Below are positions 42,026-52,403 of a stretch of DNA of 64,000 bases, piece after piece. The notes under the pieces are model-generated. The model had not been told where the DNA came from and did no database searches. It saw nothing but the letters and a program-made list of their open reading frames with translations. Each line of letters opens with the position of its first letter. Position 1 is the first letter of the stretch. The position numbers and the translations under genes are program-made. The stretch is from assembly GCA_933822405.4 (NCBI GenBank), contig CAKOGP040000224.1, forward strand, positions 63,023 to 127,022, in the 5' to 3' direction. Source of the stretch: Cylindrotheca closterium. Lineage: Eukaryota > Bacillariophyta > Bacillariophyceae > Bacillariales > Bacillariaceae.

Positions 42026-43021
42026 ATGAGGGCAAGGAGCCAACCTTTACTCGTACCCTCACTATCTTTATTGGGATTAAAATCATTGCTATTTGTACTA
42101 TTGCTAGTAAACAGTCATGCTTTGTCCACTGCAGGCCCCACAGTTCAAGGACGAGCTGTTCACAAGATGCATCTGAATCCATCAGATGCCGGCTCCTCTG
42201 TTTCAACTACTATCAGCAAGTCCTCACCCTTTGCTTATTCGATTGCCTCCATTTTGGATTTGGACTCGAGCAGGGATAACTTCTTGGCGACACAAGTGTG
42301 GCCATCCGCTCGAGTTGCTGCCCAAGCTCTGTTGCGATACGATCCGAACAGTCGCCATGGTGGTTTGTTTGCAAACGACAACAACGATAATGGTGAAAAG
42401 ATGGCATCCTCTACGAAATGGAAAATGTGCGAGTTTGGATGTGGCCCTGGTTTGCCATCCTTGGCTGCAGCTCACACCAATCACTACTCTCAAGTGGTGG
42501 CAACGGACCTCGACGAATTTTGTTTGGAACTGGTTCAAGCGGCAGCCAAGGATCAAGGCTTGGAACATGTTATAACGACGCAAGTCTTGGATCTAACAAA
42601 AGATCCAAAAATGTTATTGGGCCTCAGTACCACTGCTGAAGCTTCGGAAGGTGACGATTCTGTTTCTGAGATTAATGCTGCGTCGTCGTCGTCGTCGTCG
42701 CCACGGCCACTCCCTTCCTCCTATGCTTGGATGAAAGATATTGACCTGTTTGTCATGGCGGATATATTCGAAAATTCTCAAGTCGCGAAAGGCGCGGCGG
42801 CATGGACAAAGTTTCTGATGAATAGTAGTAGTCTCCATCGGCCAAGGATTTGGGTGTTTGCCCAATCGGATCGGGCCCAACGAGAGATCTATCTAGAAAC
42901 CTTGAAGGAAATCTGTGGCATGGAAGCTAAGGATTTGAAATGGCTGCCTCTGGAAGATTGTAATGAAAATGATTCCTTATGGCTGGTGGATTTGGACGAA
43001 ACTCAAGTCCAGTATGGGTAG
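42026..43021 (+). CDS. Family-16-type (METTL-like) SAM methyltransferase with N-terminal hydrophobic leader
   Basis: 331 aa, single exon, first ATG. A hydrophobic stretch at about 17-33 (GLKSLLFVLLLVNSHALS) looks like a signal peptide or anchor. NFLATQVWPSARVAAQAL at about 87-104 is the pre-motif typical of Methyltransf_16 proteins. CEFGCGPGLPSLAAA at about 133-147 is SAM motif I, and VVATDLDEFCLEL at about 156-168 carries the acidic ribose-binding residue. LFVMADIFEN near 243 is motif IV-like. A poly-Ser insert encoded by GTC/TCG repeats (about 223-228) interrupts the fold. Family members methylate protein lysines or small molecules; the substrate is unknown. If the leader is a signal peptide the enzyme would be secretory or organellar, unusual for the family. 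Confidence 0.75.
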   Translation: MRARSQPLLVPSLSLLGLKSLLFVLLLVNSHALSTAGPTVQGRAVHKMHLNPSDAGSSVSTTISKSSPFAYSIASILDLDSSRDNFLATQVWPSARVAAQALLRYDPNSRHGGLFANDNNDNGEKMASSTKWKMCEFGCGPGLPSLAAAHTNHYSQVVATDLDEFCLELVQAAAKDQGLEHVITTQVLDLTKDPKMLLGLSTTAEASEGDDSVSEINAASSSSSSPRPLPSSYAWMKDIDLFVMADIFENSQVAKGAAAWTKFLMNSSSLHRPRIWVFAQSDRAQREIYLETLKEICGMEAKDLKWLPLEDCNENDSLWLVDLDETQVQYG

Positions 43022-43080
43022 AGGAGAGACTACCTGGTACCTGGTACCTGGTACCAGTACCGTATACCACACAAATTGAA
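43022..43080. repeat. CTGGTAC 7-bp repeat
   Basis: Three head-to-tail CTGGTAC units run into a TACCAGTACCGTATACC palindrome between two genes (43030-43070), one of the clearest of the GTACC islets in the window. Confidence 0.8.
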
Positions 43081-43209
43081 CGTCTGGTGGATCCAACGAA
43101 TCAATCAATCATCCCATTTTGCGCGTTTCATGCGCACAAATTTGGATCTGGAACTTATGAAACTGCTTTCTCATTTTTCACACAACACTCACAAAAACTG
43201 AACGAGACA

Positions 43210-44790
43210 ATGACGTTTCCTTCCCAAGACAGCGGCTCAGAACTTGGGAACTACGAAACCAACGATGATCTCTTTTCATCCAACTATGACAGTGATGCTG
43301 AGGATTGCTACATTGAAGCCCTAAAGGCGGAACGTACGGTGACTCATCAAGGAACCACGATTACGAAATTGAAAAAGGACGGTAGAGCAAGTTTTTCTTC
43401 TTTTGAGGCCCCGCTCACGCCTCCCCGTCGTCGATCTGAAGCGTCTACAATCTCGTCTACTTCACTGGTATCGGCATCTTCTTCATTGCCTTCATGCTTC
43501 GCCTCTTCCACTGGACAACGCCGGAAAATGAAGAAGAAGAAAACTAAAAGGTCGGTTCGGTTTTCCCATGGGAATGAGTACTATAGCATCCTACCCAGAA
43601 AGGAATACACCAAGAAGGAACTAAAGAACTGCTGGTACACAAAGGCCGATCACATCAAGCGAGATGCCTGTTTCGAATTGCTCGCATTAAGAATTGAGGA
43701 GAAAAAGCCGGCAAAGGAAGATGACACCTATCGGGGATTGGAAGATTTGATGATGGAGCTTCGCGAAAAGTCCGAGAACCGGCGGCTCGAAGTGGTGCAA
43801 GCTGTCTTGAAGGCACAGGCAGAGCATGGCAGCGAGGACGAACGAGTCGAGTTTGGAGTGGTGGATCCTATCATCTTGGCAGTAACATCCATGGAATTGT
43901 CTCAGGATTCCAAGGCAGACGCCTTGGAGATTGGCATGACGGACATGCTCGATGTCTTGGCCTTTACTTTTGAGCCTAAAAAGCAGAGGCGATCGCTCCC
44001 ATCTGGGGAGAAGTTGGGTACCATAATTGATCCATTTCCTTTGCCAGATCAACCAAGACGCTATTCGGCCCCAGCGGCTGCACTCGTGTCCGAGGATGGT
44101 TCTTCCAAAGAGCAGGTGATGGAAGCACTTGCACTATTCGATGATATCGATATTTCAACTCCCCCAGCACCTCCAGTCTCAGACAATCTTCTCACTCCGG
44201 AAAGTGGCAAGGTCAAAAAAAGGAGAAACAGCGCTACCAGACGAACCAGTCTCGATTCTTCGAGTAAGCATACCAAGACTAAGTCCAAATCCAAGTCAAT
44301 TCCTAGTTTATCTACTGGAAAGAGCAAGAGCAACAGTGTCAAGTCAATTGGATCTCCCAATTCGAACCATATGAGATCACCAGTCAAGAAAAAGGCCAAA
44401 TCATCCATTTCCAACGATGTTCAAGCTGCACAAAAGAAGAAGGACGAATCAAAATCTGGGTCATCTTCCACGAATTGTCAGCGCCCTAATCATGACAAGC
44501 CTCCGTCCCCAAGTAGTGCTGCAAGTGGGTCTTCTTCATCGACTTCGCAAGTTGCTTCTCCTTCCAAGAAGCAAACACGAAAGAGACTCGTCTCCAACCA
44601 AATGCAGTCCCCTCGTTCCAGTGTCACCAAGGAGAATTCTAGACCGGCGCCGTTTATGATTGGCAGCAACTCGAGCGGAACTCGCATTCATGCGCCCACT
44701 CCACCTCGCAAGGATCCTCCTGGAATGTTTCATCGGATTGCGTCCATTCGCTTGGATGACCATTATCCTCCCTCGGTTCCAAGACTTTAG
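43210..44790 (+). CDS. Large Ser/Lys-rich protein with N-terminal WYT block
   Basis: 526 aa from the ATG at 43210. The frame continues upstream through the repeat islet but the first 77 codons there look non-coding. An acidic start is followed by RSVRFSHGNEYYSILPRKEYTKKELKNCWYTKADHIKRD at about 116-155. This is the same V.F...EY...L......E....WYT..D block that opens the small genes at 46.4-53.1 kb. A helical region with RRLEVVQAVLKAQ follows, again parallel to their VL.EQ..Q segment. The C-terminal 280 residues are disordered, Ser/Lys/Pro-rich with several SPxK sites. I infer it is a longer relative of the tandem family; function is unknown. Confidence 0.7.
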   Translation: MTFPSQDSGSELGNYETNDDLFSSNYDSDAEDCYIEALKAERTVTHQGTTITKLKKDGRASFSSFEAPLTPPRRRSEASTISSTSLVSASSSLPSCFASSTGQRRKMKKKKTKRSVRFSHGNEYYSILPRKEYTKKELKNCWYTKADHIKRDACFELLALRIEEKKPAKEDDTYRGLEDLMMELREKSENRRLEVVQAVLKAQAEHGSEDERVEFGVVDPIILAVTSMELSQDSKADALEIGMTDMLDVLAFTFEPKKQRRSLPSGEKLGTIIDPFPLPDQPRRYSAPAAALVSEDGSSKEQVMEALALFDDIDISTPPAPPVSDNLLTPESGKVKKRRNSATRRTSLDSSSKHTKTKSKSKSIPSLSTGKSKSNSVKSIGSPNSNHMRSPVKKKAKSSISNDVQAAQKKKDESKSGSSSTNCQRPNHDKPPSPSSAASGSSSSTSQVASPSKKQTRKRLVSNQMQSPRSSVTKENSRPAPFMIGSNSSGTRIHAPTPPRKDPPGMFHRIASIRLDDHYPPSVPRL

Positions 44791-45408
44791 ATGTCCTCTA
44801 TCATCTGGATGATTGATTCATTCTATCTATTCAATGGGAACATTAAGTCGTATACTATTCGACACTGACGAATTAACCACCCACCCACACCATGTTACAT
44901 GGAAGCACACGTCACCACCACCCACGAAAGTACAAAACTGAACAAACCTAACTCACAAAAAAAGTTACATAATCATTATAAAGTATCAAAAAAAGTGTAC
45001 AAATTAGGCATGTCATTTCATTGAACTATCAATTTAGATCTAATACTGTCTGTGTTTGCCCTCGATGCCATCCATGGTTGGGCTGTTAGGAGGAATGGTC
45101 CTGTTGACATCATGAATTGGCAAGATGGGCAGCTTGGAAAAAGCCAATGAAACTTTCCACATGTATCATGAGTTTTCTTTCGATCATTGGGTAAGAGATG
45201 TCCTCGAAAGATGTGCCTGGGCAATACTGCGAATCATATTGCTTGTGATGGGCACATGAATGGAAGAGACGTATTTTTGACTTCCTGTCACGCTGACAAC
45301 ATGGTCAGACATTCCAATCGAATGTATTTTGCAAGTCTAGCACAACCGCTTTGAGATAAATCGTATTGCTTTTGCTGCTGCAGTACATCCCGGCAATAAT
45401 ATATATGC
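44791..45408. other. Spacer between convergent genes
   Basis: 3' flanks of the plus-strand WYT-block gene and the minus-strand ARL2. No gene seen. Confidence 0.4.
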
Positions 45409-46138
45409 TCAGCTCAGCATGAAAATGCGATTGCTGATGTCTTCAATTAACCAATCCATTCCTTCCATCAGTCCACTTCCCGTTACGGCACTACAAGGAT
45501 GAATGGCCCAATGACGATTTTGGAATTGAACTCCCTCCAAGCCCAAGGCTTCCACGATCTTGGATGGCGGTACGCTACCAGCAATGTCCTGCTTGTTGGC
45601 CCAAATCAGCAAGGTTGCCCCAGCCAGACGTTCTTGTTGCAACAAATTCTCCAATTCCGATCGCACCAAGTGCAACCGGGATAAGTCCGCGCTGTCTACC
45701 ACCCATACTAGACCATCCGTCTGCTCAAAGTAATTCCGCCAGTATGCACGGATGGACGACTGGCCACCAATGTCCCACAGGTTCAGATGATAGTTCTGGT
45801 ATTCCAAGGATTCAATCTGAAAGCCCAAGGTTGGTTCGATCGTATTGATGGGTTGACCACACAGTTTCTTCACGATAGTTGTTTTACCAGCATTATCCAA
45901 TCCTAAAATCAGTATACGAACTTCCCGTTCCTTTTCTTTGACCTGTAAACATTATTATGTTTGGTTACAATGACGAAATGAAATGAGTGGAGATTTCAGT
46001 TGTTTTATTGTGTGTTTAGGATTCGATACAACAAAGGAATTTGCATCACAGAGTCACAAATGAAAATAACCTGGGTTTGTATGATTGCTCGATGACGTGA
46101 TTCTCGCCTACCTTTTTTAGGATTGACAACAGCCCCAT
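45409..46138 (-). CDS. ARL2: ARL2 small GTPase
   Basis: Exon 1 at 46138-46112 encodes only MGLLSILKK. After a 169-nt intron, exon 2 at 45942-45409 completes 186 aa, the normal ARL2 length. G-domain motifs are the P-loop GLDNAGKT (23-30), the switch I threonine in TIEPTLGFQ, DIGGQ (switch II) and NKQD. The MGLLSILKK.K.KE.E.RILILGLDNAGKTT start is characteristic of ARL2 rather than ARF1. In other eukaryotes ARL2 acts with tubulin cofactor D in tubulin folding and with lipidated-cargo carriers. The tiny first exon is easily missed; it was placed by the conserved N-terminus, the GTAGGC donor and the TTTACAG acceptor. Confidence 0.9.
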
Positions 46139-46420
46139 GCTTTCCTTATTGTCAGCCTCCGATGATAATTTATGCCATAATATAATCATACTCGTACAGT
46201 AGAGCAGCGCACTATTCAGTCGAATCAGTCAAAGCATTTGTAATTTTTATGTGCATGCACTGTTCGTACGGTAAATTCCACCTTCCGGGCTGGTGATTGT
46301 CAGTTTGCACGCCACATATTTCTGAGTTCGCATTTGCAGGTCCACATTGATGCGTGTAAAAACACCTCACAAATTGGAACATAGTAACTTGGCATCACTT
46401 CCAATATAGTCACCCTTTGA

Positions 46421-47100
46421 AAATGGTGGAAAATACCTAAATCACATCCACCCAAACCCTTTCACTCAGTGGTAGGAAGGAAAGGAGTACAAGTTTCCTC
46501 AGAAGAAAGAAAATCTGAAAAGAGTACCAGTCCTACAACGAGCACCACAAAGAAGGTTTCATTCAATCCAAGAATTGAATACCATGCCGTCCTTTCTCTT
46601 TCCACCGTGGAGAAAATTCGTATTTGGTACACAAGCGCGGATTATGGCAAAGTTAGTAAAAGGAGAGAAGAATTAATTTGAAAAAGTGTTTCTCACAATT
46701 ATTCTTTGCGAAGAAGATCTACGCTGATGAAGGCGTTCTGGAAGCACAGAATGAAGAGAAATTGAATACCAATTCTAAAAATAGGCAAAGGAGATAATCT
46801 ATCTGTATTTCTGTTAAATAGAATAAAGATTGCAATACCTTATCGGCCGCATTACAAACAAGCCTTGAAGGAAGCACAGAGCAGGGCTCTACCACCACGT
46901 CATTAAAAAAAACATTTGAAAGAAATCACTGAAATCCCATCGATCCCATCGCCGTCATTTTCACCTGGTCGGCTATCGAAAAAGGCTAATATTAGTAGCA
47001 GGTTGCCAAAGAAGGCGCCATCCTTGGCGGACTAAGAGCCCCACTGGCATCTGGTGACAGTTTCCAAGAGCCGTGAAAAGCATGCTGCGCCAAGAACCCG
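46421..47100 (+). pseudogene. WYT-block family, dead copy (unit 1)
   Basis: The 5' part reads well (46469-46681): a Ser/Thr-rich start, KKVSFNPRIEYHAVLSLSTVEKIRIWYTSADYGKVSKRRE, then a stop. Downstream, remnants of the remainder can be followed in other frames: the ALKEAQSRA block near 46863-46893, LKEI...PSIPSPSFSPGRLS near 46918-46980, and a NPAD-like end near 47097. The middle (NAQGILT and VL.EQ blocks) is eroded or deleted. Confidence 0.75.
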
Positions 47101-47498
47101 GCTGACTGAGCCATATCCGATTTGAATGCGTTAGTTGTAAACGCATATCCCAGGCGGAAACCTTTCATGCATTCAACAGGCGCTATATCGTCACTACATC
47201 ACTGTATCGTAAATCCATACTTTGCTTCTCCTCTAACGTGACTCTGTATGCACCATACTGTAGTGACAATAAAGTTACCTCTCCTTTCCAGTTGCGAAGG
47301 TGTGAAACGCGCAAGTTCGGGGAAACTATTGCGTGCTATATACTTAATAAAATAAATAATTAACGGAAGTACCCAAAAAATACGACCGAGATTGAAGATG
47401 CCGTGGCGAAAAGACCCTTCGGCCATCACGACAAGTGTCACTCTCACAAATTTACAAAATTCTAACTTGTCGTCAACTCCAAAAATTGGACTTTGAAG

Positions 47499-48257
47499 AT
47501 GTTGAAAAGCACGTTCATCACTTCCATGCTCGCCCGTTCGCCTAGTGCTAGGAACGAAAGGGGAGAAAGTATCCCAAAAGAAATGAATTCACAACAGAGG
47601 AGGAACAAGAGCGCCACAAAGAAGGTATCGTTCCACCCAATAGTGCAGTGCCGTCCTGTCTTTGCACTTTCCAATGCGGAGAAAAATGCTGTTTGGTATA
47701 CAGACGCCCATTTTACTGCAGCTAGAGAAAGAGAAGAATCCATTCGAAATAGTCTTTCTTTACACCATGGACTGTTTGTACAGAATGAAGACGATTTGAA
47801 TGCTCAGGGAATCTTGACGCAGAGCGATGTCTGGAAGAAGATTCGCGCTATTGACGACTCTGTTCTAGACGTTCTTGGTGAACAAGATGTACAAGAAGCC
47901 AGGTTCAACCTGTCTAAAAACAAGAAAACTAGGAAACGTGGCAAAGGACGAGACGGTTCGTTGGCTGTGTTTTCACTGAATATGGCGAAGATCGCAAAAG
48001 TGTATCGGTCGCACTCCCAGCAGGCCTTGAAGGAAGCACAGAGCAGAGCTCGCCGCCATGAACAGCATTTGAAAGAAATCGCTTACAATCCATCGATGCC
48101 GTCGCTGTCATTTTCACGTGGCCGGCTATCAAATAATACTGTAGCTATTAACACGTTGCCGAAGAAGATTGGGCCAAGAGAACAAATAATAAGGGCCCGA
48201 CTGGCATCTAGAGATAGTTTCCCACTGGTGTCAGCATGCGCCAACCCCGCTGCCTAA
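47499..48257 (+). CDS. WYT-block family protein (unit 2)
   Basis: 252 aa from the ATG at 47499, single exon. Order of features: basic Ser-rich start; TKKVSFHPIVQ...LSNAEKNAVWYTDAHF...RE.EESIR at about 45-82; EDDLNAQGILTQ; DDSVLDVLGEQDVQEA at about 125-140; a basic RKRGKGRDG patch; IAKVYRSHSQQALKEAQSRARRHEQHLKEI helical block at about 168-197; a Pro/Ser-rich tail; and a terminal CANPAA. No known domain is recognised. Basic patches and lack of signals suggest a soluble, perhaps nuclear protein. It is almost identical to unit 3. Confidence 0.75.
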   Translation: MLKSTFITSMLARSPSARNERGESIPKEMNSQQRRNKSATKKVSFHPIVQCRPVFALSNAEKNAVWYTDAHFTAAREREESIRNSLSLHHGLFVQNEDDLNAQGILTQSDVWKKIRAIDDSVLDVLGEQDVQEARFNLSKNKKTRKRGKGRDGSLAVFSLNMAKIAKVYRSHSQQALKEAQSRARRHEQHLKEIAYNPSMPSLSFSRGRLSNNTVAINTLPKKIGPREQIIRARLASRDSFPLVSACANPAA

Positions 48258-48642
48258 GCCACCAAATCTGATATGAGTCAACCAGTCACTTTGGTGCCGA
48301 TAAAGGAATGCGTGGTCTTGAACGCATATCCCGGGCGGAATTATTTGATACTTTCAACAGACACTGTATTGCTATGTAGGCTATGTACGTGCACGTATTA
48401 AAAATATAACTGTTTATTATTAATATCCATACTTTGCACTTTGCTGCTGACTCCGTTTGCACCAGTGACAACATCGTTGGTTTGGTCTCCAGTTACTTCG
48501 GGGAAACTTTCAGTCTTTTTGTTGCGTACGAACACAGAAAATGAGACCGAAATACCGTCGTAAAAAAATGTTTCGGTCATCACAAATTTACAAATTTACA
48601 AAATTGTAACTTATCGTCAGCTCCAAGAATTGGACTTTGAAG

Positions 48643-49413
48643 ATGTTGAAAGGAGCGTTCATCCCTTCCATGCAAAGCCGCTCGCCCAGTGGTACGAAGG
48701 AAAGGGGAGCAAGTATCCCAAAAAGAATGAGATCACAACACAGGACGAGGAACAAGAGCGCCACAAAGAAGGTATCGTTCAACCCGATAGTGCAGTACCA
48801 TGCCGTCTTTGCTCTTTCCAATGCGGAGAAAAGTGGTGGTTGGTATACAGACGTCTATTTTACTGCAGCTAGAGAAAGAGAAGAATCCATTCGAAAATGG
48901 CTTTCGTTACACCATCATAGTCTGGTTGTACAGAATGAAGACGATTTGAATGCTCAGGGAATCTTGACGCAGAGCGATGTCTGGAAGAAGATTCGCGCTA
49001 TTGACGACTCTGTTCTAGACGTTCTTGGTGAACAAGATGTACAAGAAGCCAGGCTCAACTTGTCTAGAAACAAGAAGAATAGGAAACGTGGCAAAGGACG
49101 AGACGGTTCGTTGTCTATGTTTTCACGGAATATGGCGAAGATCGCAAAAGTGTATCGGTCGCACTCCCAGCAAGCCTTGAAGGAAGCACAGAGCAGAGCT
49201 TGCCGCCATGAACAGCATTTGAAAGAAATCGCTCACGATCCGTCGATGCCGTCGCTGTCATTTTCACGTGGCCGGCAGTCAAACGCTCGCAACACGCTGC
49301 CGAAGAAGATGTCGTCATCTGTGGTTGGGCTTAGAGAACAAATAATAAGGGCCCGACTGGCATCTAGAGATAGTTTCCTACTGGTGTCAGCATGCGCCAA
49401 CCCGGCTGCCTAA
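48643..49413 (+). CDS. WYT-block family protein (unit 3)
   Basis: 256 aa from the ATG at 48643. It is a close tandem duplicate of unit 2; even the 5' flank (CCAAGAATTGGACTTTGAAGATG versus CCAAAAATTGGACTTTGAAGATG) is shared. All blocks are intact: KKVSFNPIVQYHAVFALSNAEKSGGWYTDVYF, EDDLNAQGILTQ, VLDVLGEQDVQEA, KVYRSHSQQALKEAQSRA and the terminal CANPAA. Differences from unit 2 are scattered, including a few-codon indel in the Ser-rich tail, so both frames have been kept. Function is unknown. Confidence 0.75.
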   Translation: MLKGAFIPSMQSRSPSGTKERGASIPKRMRSQHRTRNKSATKKVSFNPIVQYHAVFALSNAEKSGGWYTDVYFTAAREREESIRKWLSLHHHSLVVQNEDDLNAQGILTQSDVWKKIRAIDDSVLDVLGEQDVQEARLNLSRNKKNRKRGKGRDGSLSMFSRNMAKIAKVYRSHSQQALKEAQSRACRHEQHLKEIAHDPSMPSLSFSRGRQSNARNTLPKKMSSSVVGLREQIIRARLASRDSFLLVSACANPAA

Positions 49414-49780
49414 ACCATGACATCCGATGTGTCAGAAATGAAGTACAGCCAGCATCCAGCCGCTTTGCCGATACCGGTACAGGAATGCGTAATCGTGAAC
49501 GCACCCGCCCCGGTGGAAGTCTTTGACTCAACAGGACTTTATTGTCACTAAAGGCCATGCACAAAATTGTATTTTAAATCCATACTTTGCTTCTCCTCGA
49601 ACGTGACTGTCTGCACCAATGAATGGCACGTTGCACTGGTTTTCCTTGGACAAGTGCACGTTGGTGTACCATCCAAATCTTTGGTTTTTACATATATTGG
49701 AGTGATATTTGGCATCTCTAAATACGTAGCAAATCGCGGCCATCTGTGAATGCGACAATGGATTCATAAAAGTGACCATC

Positions 49781-50572
49781 ATGAAACGTGATGCAACCAA
49801 CAATCTCACAAAATCTCCATCACACAACACCAACCACCAAGACCAACTGAAAATGTCGCAACTACCAATCACGAAAATCCGAAAGGAAACAAATCAACAG
49901 GTAAACGAGGACCAAGACGAGACGGCGGGACGAAAGAAGCAGAAGAAAGTGGTGACATTCCACGAGGCAGTCAGGAGCCGAAGCGTCGAAAGCTTTCTGG
50001 ATGAAGACCCTTCCGTGCTTTGGTATTCGCCCAAAGACTATGAGACAGCTCGAGCGAAGGAACGATCTCTTAGATGCTACATTCGAAAAACAGAAAAGAA
50101 CGAAGGGAATTTGAATGCTCAAGGAATCTTGACACTTGAAGAAGCCGCCAGGAAGCGCAACAATGGTGCAAGTGCCAAAATCGCTGTCTTTGAACAACAA
50201 GAAGCACAAGAAATTGCATTCTTGGTGTACAACGACCGCAAAACGGCAAAGTTAGCACTTGATGGCGAACAGATTGCAAAAGCATACCAACCTCATTCAC
50301 AAGCATCCCTTGCGCAGGCACAACACAGAGCCATGACCCACGAAACGCATGTTCACACAATTCTATCAGACCCCACAGAAGAACTGATAGCTGCATTACC
50401 AAACCGGCGAAGACGATCTCCTCGTTCGAGTCTACTACTATCCAGTCCAAGATCAATAAGAGGACCGCCGCCATCGCTGATTCGTCGTGGAAAGCGGTTC
50501 CAAATATGTGCAGTGCTCATTCCGGGTGCCTCTTCGATTATAGCAGGCGTCACTTCTCATCTCGCTGCATAG
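49781..50572 (+). CDS. WYT-block family protein (unit 4, diverged)
   Basis: 263 aa from the ATG at 49781. Shared skeleton: KKVVTFHEAVRSRSVESFLDEDPSVLWYSPKDYETARAKERSLR at about 54-97, EGNLNAQGILTLEEA, AVFEQQEAQE, IAKAYQPHSQASLAQAQHRAMTHETH, and a terminal HLAA. The order and spacing match units 2 and 3 although residues differ widely, so the motif set WY(S/T), GI(L/V)T, V..EQ..QE, IA..Y..HS......AQ.RA and a C-terminal AA probably defines the family. The tail is Arg/Ser/Pro-rich. Confidence 0.75.
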   Translation: MKRDATNNLTKSPSHNTNHQDQLKMSQLPITKIRKETNQQVNEDQDETAGRKKQKKVVTFHEAVRSRSVESFLDEDPSVLWYSPKDYETARAKERSLRCYIRKTEKNEGNLNAQGILTLEEAARKRNNGASAKIAVFEQQEAQEIAFLVYNDRKTAKLALDGEQIAKAYQPHSQASLAQAQHRAMTHETHVHTILSDPTEELIAALPNRRRRSPRSSLLLSSPRSIRGPPPSLIRRGKRFQICAVLIPGASSIIAGVTSHLAA

Positions 50573-50619
50573 TGATCGGCAATGCCTATCTGAAACAAAC
50601 ATCACAGCTACTAGCTACT

Positions 50620-50710
50620 AGGTCAAGCATAATTGCATACATTAGAAAAACCAAAAGAAATAGAGGATATCTCATTAATTTGAATACTGCGCATGGGTCA
50701 ATTAGAGTTG
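50620..50710 (+). pseudogene. Short fragment of a WYT-block gene
   Basis: TGCATACATTAGAAAAACC...AATTTGAATACTGCGCATGG aligns with unit 4 DNA at 50077-50122 (TGCTACATTCGAAAAACAG...AATTTGAATGCTCAAGG), i.e. the CYIRKTEKNEGNLNAQG segment. No further family sequence is clear on either side, so this is a remnant of one more copy. Confidence 0.45.
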
Positions 50711-51002
50711 CCATATCCTTTACCCCAATTGGCAGTATGTTTTGAGTGGGAAATGCGGAATCTGAGACTGGTTTGGAGAACGAATGAAGCTACTAGTTCT
50801 AGTCGTTCTAGTCAATACAGCTTACTTGGGTCAATAAGATACTGGAAACACATCAAAGAGGAAAATCGAACAAGACAAAATACCAGTGAACTTTCCTTCT
50901 ACAATATCTCTACATAAGAGCAAGCAATCAAGCAGCTGTTACAGCATACTATGTAAACCATATTCATAAAACTAATGCAACTGTTATACTAGATTTGACT
51001 GG

Positions 51003-51400
51003 AAGATTTTCGTTCTCTAGCCGTGAAAAAACGTGCAGGCTTCCGACCAGCAATCCCATGCTGATACTCCCGCCAGAGTTCGTTTAACGACCTGGGATTG
51101 CCCGATAGAATAGCCATGTTCGCAACTACGATGGGACTAACATCTTCATTTGCTCCGCTTGCTGGAAGTGGTAGAGTAGTAGTCTGCGGCCAGTATTTGC
51201 TTGTTGGAGTTGGATTCGCAAGCCACCTTCAATTGTTTCGCCAAAAGCACGAATGTTGTTGTTTAGAATTCGATCACGATGCCGGATGTAGGCTCTCAAA
51301 TCTGAAACATTTGTATGAGATCGAGGAGCAACGTTACTAAATTGTTGTTGCAGTTGCTGGATACTTATCTGGATGCTTTGGAACAAGTCTCCTAAGTTGA
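51003..51400 (-). mobile_element. Remnant of a mobile-element ORF with GCR1_C-like block
   Basis: On the minus strand a helical segment (NVSDLRAYIRHRDRILNNNIRAFGETIEGGL, about 51300-51210) is followed, after a frame change near 51200, by the phrase NPRSLNELWREYQHGIAGRK (about 51085-51020), PARFFTARER and a stop at about 51003. L..LW.EY..G..GRKPA..FT..ER is the pattern I associate with GCR1_C-type DNA-binding domains in stramenopile mobile elements, including Crypton-like tyrosine-recombinase elements. No recombinase catalytic part is visible, and the upstream stretch to about 51700 is further decayed. It sits inside the WYT-block gene array. Confidence 0.45.
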
Positions 51401-51699
51401 GTTCTCTACCACCACGCCTCCACCAGCACCAGCGCCCCCATCACCGTCTATAATAATAGCCTCATCAATCGTCAACTGGTCGCCCCTCCTTTTTTGGTTG
51501 GTTGTTGTATATCAGGCAGCAATGTATGGGCGGCACTGTGGATTTTCTGATGGCATACCAATGCCAAGTAGCCTAGTCTTCTGGTGGTGCAAAGCGCCTC
51601 CTTCCAGCGCCGGAATGGTCGTTATTGGCGGCTGCTTCCTCCATCACGACGCCACTGTCCATATTTGCTTGTTCTTCTGCAGTTGTTTGACCCTGCATC

Positions 51700-52403
51700 T
51701 CTCAAAGACGAAGGATCGAGAAAGTGTAATTTTTGTTTTGTGGATAATAATACTGTCTTGTGATGGAATATACTGTCAGAAAGTTACTAGAATATTTAAG
51801 GCGAAAAGTAACTTTTTTGTTTGAGCGATGGATATCCTGCCTGAAAATTACTTATGGTACGACACGAATATTTATGGCAACGAGTAACATTTCTGTTTGA
51901 AAATGTTGCGTGGCATGTTACAAAGCGAGCAACGGTACCGTCAAAAATACTGCCAAAAAGGCATAAGTAGCAGTGCGTTTGACACAGATGACTCGAAATT
52001 CATATGTATTTTGAGCAACGGTACCGTATTTATGTTACTTTCGTAACATTCCACATATAATGTATCAGTACAGTACCGGTACAACCGAACAGTGTGTCAT
52101 GTTCAACGCCATGTTTTCAAGATATAGCATGAACAAACCTGCATACGAGCGAGGTTCGGCTTTGTTCACAGTTGAGACGAGCATCATTTGATGAAAATCG
52201 TCGTTAAGTATGCGCGACGATTTTGATCACTTTGCTCTTTGTTGATGTCCGACTGTTTAACGAAGTCGCTTCCCATTCACACATGACCCGTCCGAATTGC
52301 AGCTTTTATTATTTCATGCAAGGATGATATGGCGTTGATTGATTGATGGGGCAAATTCAAAATAGATTCACGACGACCTCACAAAACTAAAAACATCGAA
52401 ATC
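51700..52403. repeat. Spacer with imperfect direct repeats
   Basis: No gene. AATATTTAAGGCGAAAAGTAAC... (51790) and AATATTTATGGCAACGAGTAAC... (51867) form one imperfect pair about 77 bp apart, both followed by TTTGTTTGA / TCTGTTTGA. AGCAACGGTACCGT occurs at about 51929 and 52014. A TACAGTACCGGTAC islet lies at 52070-52083. Confidence 0.5.

Noticed and set aside
42979..43209. N-terminal 77 codons in frame with the 43.2-kb gene
   Set aside because: They overlap the end of the methyltransferase gene and run through the CTGGTAC repeat; the composition changes sharply at the ATG at 43210.
51498..51824. 108-codon plus-strand ORF with Cys/Trp-rich product
   Set aside because: Lies opposite the decayed mobile-element region; composition looks like antisense noise.
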